A stretch of 64,000 nt of DNA. Origin: Streptomyces rishiriensis (GTDB taxonomy: Bacteria; Actinomycetota; Actinomycetes; Streptomycetales; Streptomycetaceae). Location of the stretch: assembly GCF_003112535.1 (NCBI RefSeq), contig NZ_BEWA01000018.1:1-64000 (forward strand). Direction: 5' to 3'. The notes beneath the pieces are model-generated. The model saw only the letters and a list, made by a program, of their open reading frames with translations, did not search any database and had not been told where the DNA came from. Shown piece after piece: positions 63,709-64,000 of this stretch; position 1 is the first letter of the stretch, and each line of letters begins with the position of its first letter. The translations under genes and the position numbers were made by a program.

Positions 63709-64000
63709 GTGACCTTGGCGACCGACCTGTCCGAGACGTCCGTCGAGACGCCTGCCGAGATGTCCGTCGAGCCGCCCGCCGGGACGCTCCCCGCGACGGG
63801 CCCCGCGCCGCTGTCGGACCTCGTGGCGCGCGACGCCCGCGAGTTCGGCGTCTACGCGCGGACCGGCGGGTGGGCCTTCGGCCTGATGGTGGCGCGCAGC
63901 GTCCGGCCCGGCGGGCAGAGCGCGGACGAGACGCCGAAGGTGTCGGCGAAGGAGTTCGCGGAGCTGGCCGGCTGCTCCCCCGAGCGCGTCATGCGCTACT
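63709..64000 (+). CDS. Unrecognised protein, 5' end only (partial)
   Basis: GTG 63709 has an AGAGGAG ribosome site. The 97 visible codons begin with a Thr/Glu/Pro-rich disordered stretch containing short repeats (SVET, SVEP), then FGVYARTGGWAFGLMVARSV and VSAKEFAELAGCSPERVMRY, which reads like a helix-turn-helix or helical DNA-binding start. I cannot name the family with confidence. Confidence 0.6.
   Translation, partial: MTLATDLSETSVETPAEMSVEPPAGTLPATGPAPLSDLVARDAREFGVYARTGGWAFGLMVARSVRPGGQSADETPKVSAKEFAELAGCSPERVMRY

Overview
The window is a stretch of a high-GC actinobacterial chromosome, almost certainly a Streptomyces. Third codon positions are nearly always G or C, GTG starts are common, genes are often coupled by 4-bp ATGA/GTGA overlaps, and the gene families (WhiB, DUF5133, DUF1206, ANTAR/SpoIIE phosphatases, GlgE-pathway genes) are typical of that genus. 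I see 56 protein genes (54 complete, one cut at each edge), no RNA genes, no insertion sequences, no CRISPR and no phage or plasmid genes.

Layout. (1) 1-4.9 kb: end of a trehalose synthase, maltokinase and glycogen branching enzyme (the GlgE alpha-glucan pathway), then a YbdK-type carboxylate-amine ligase. (2) 5.0-7.0 kb: an acyl-CoA synthetase-like AMP ligase. (3) 7.2-24.6 kb: a partner-switching island. It holds two RsbW-like ATPases, a PRC-barrel gene, a sigma-B-family sigma factor, a soluble hybrid kinase with about 13 HAMP modules, an ANTAR-PP2C phosphatase, a STAS antagonist, and a tightly coupled RsbR-RsbS-RsbT-RsbX-like stressosome operon with four SpoIIE-type phosphatase domains across the island, closed on each side by MarR genes. 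(4) 24.8-28.5 kb: type II NADH dehydrogenase and a FUSC membrane protein. (5) 28.5-32.6 kb: a second small module with an RsbW-like ATPase, a second sigma-B-family factor, a DUF5133 protein, a DUF1206 membrane protein and hypotheticals. (6) 33-39 kb: a cyclic-nucleotide-binding protein, an MFS exporter, a LysE exporter with its divergent LysR regulator, a TetR gene divergent from a saccharopine/lysine-dehydrogenase-like enzyme, and a WhiB protein. (7) 39-44 kb: an envelope operon (M1 peptidase, L,D-transpeptidase lipoprotein, OmpR-type regulator, sensor kinase). (8) 44-51 kb: DUF488, a KstD-like flavoprotein with a TetR regulator and twin operators, AlkB, an MBL hydrolase, a DUF4032 kinase-like protein, a universal stress protein and a VOC protein. 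(9) 51-58 kb: a three-gene redox/signalling operon (receiver-TrxR-like flavoprotein, CNB-histidine kinase, UBP zinc finger) and a large LuxR regulator. (10) 58-64 kb: a threonine-dehydratase-like enzyme, a membrane pseudokinase, a serine hydrolase, an F420-dependent oxidoreductase and the start of an unrecognised gene.

How it fits together. Regions 3 and 5 look like a general-stress control centre: stressosome scaffolds, kinases and phosphatases would set the phosphorylation of STAS proteins and so the release of sigma-B-type factors. Sequences matching the Streptomyces sigma-B consensus (GNNT-N14-16-GGGTAY) stand before the PRC-barrel gene, the STAS gene and the NADH dehydrogenase. Two less usual features stand out: the REC-TrxR/CNB-kinase/ZnF-UBP operon, which reads as an under-described redox signalling unit, and several proteins that keep a signalling fold but have lost catalytic residues (pseudokinase, pseudo-receiver, degenerate PP2C, degenerate ATPase). 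Short tandem repeats at or next to stop codons recur across the window. All functional statements rest on motif reading alone; no database search was possible.
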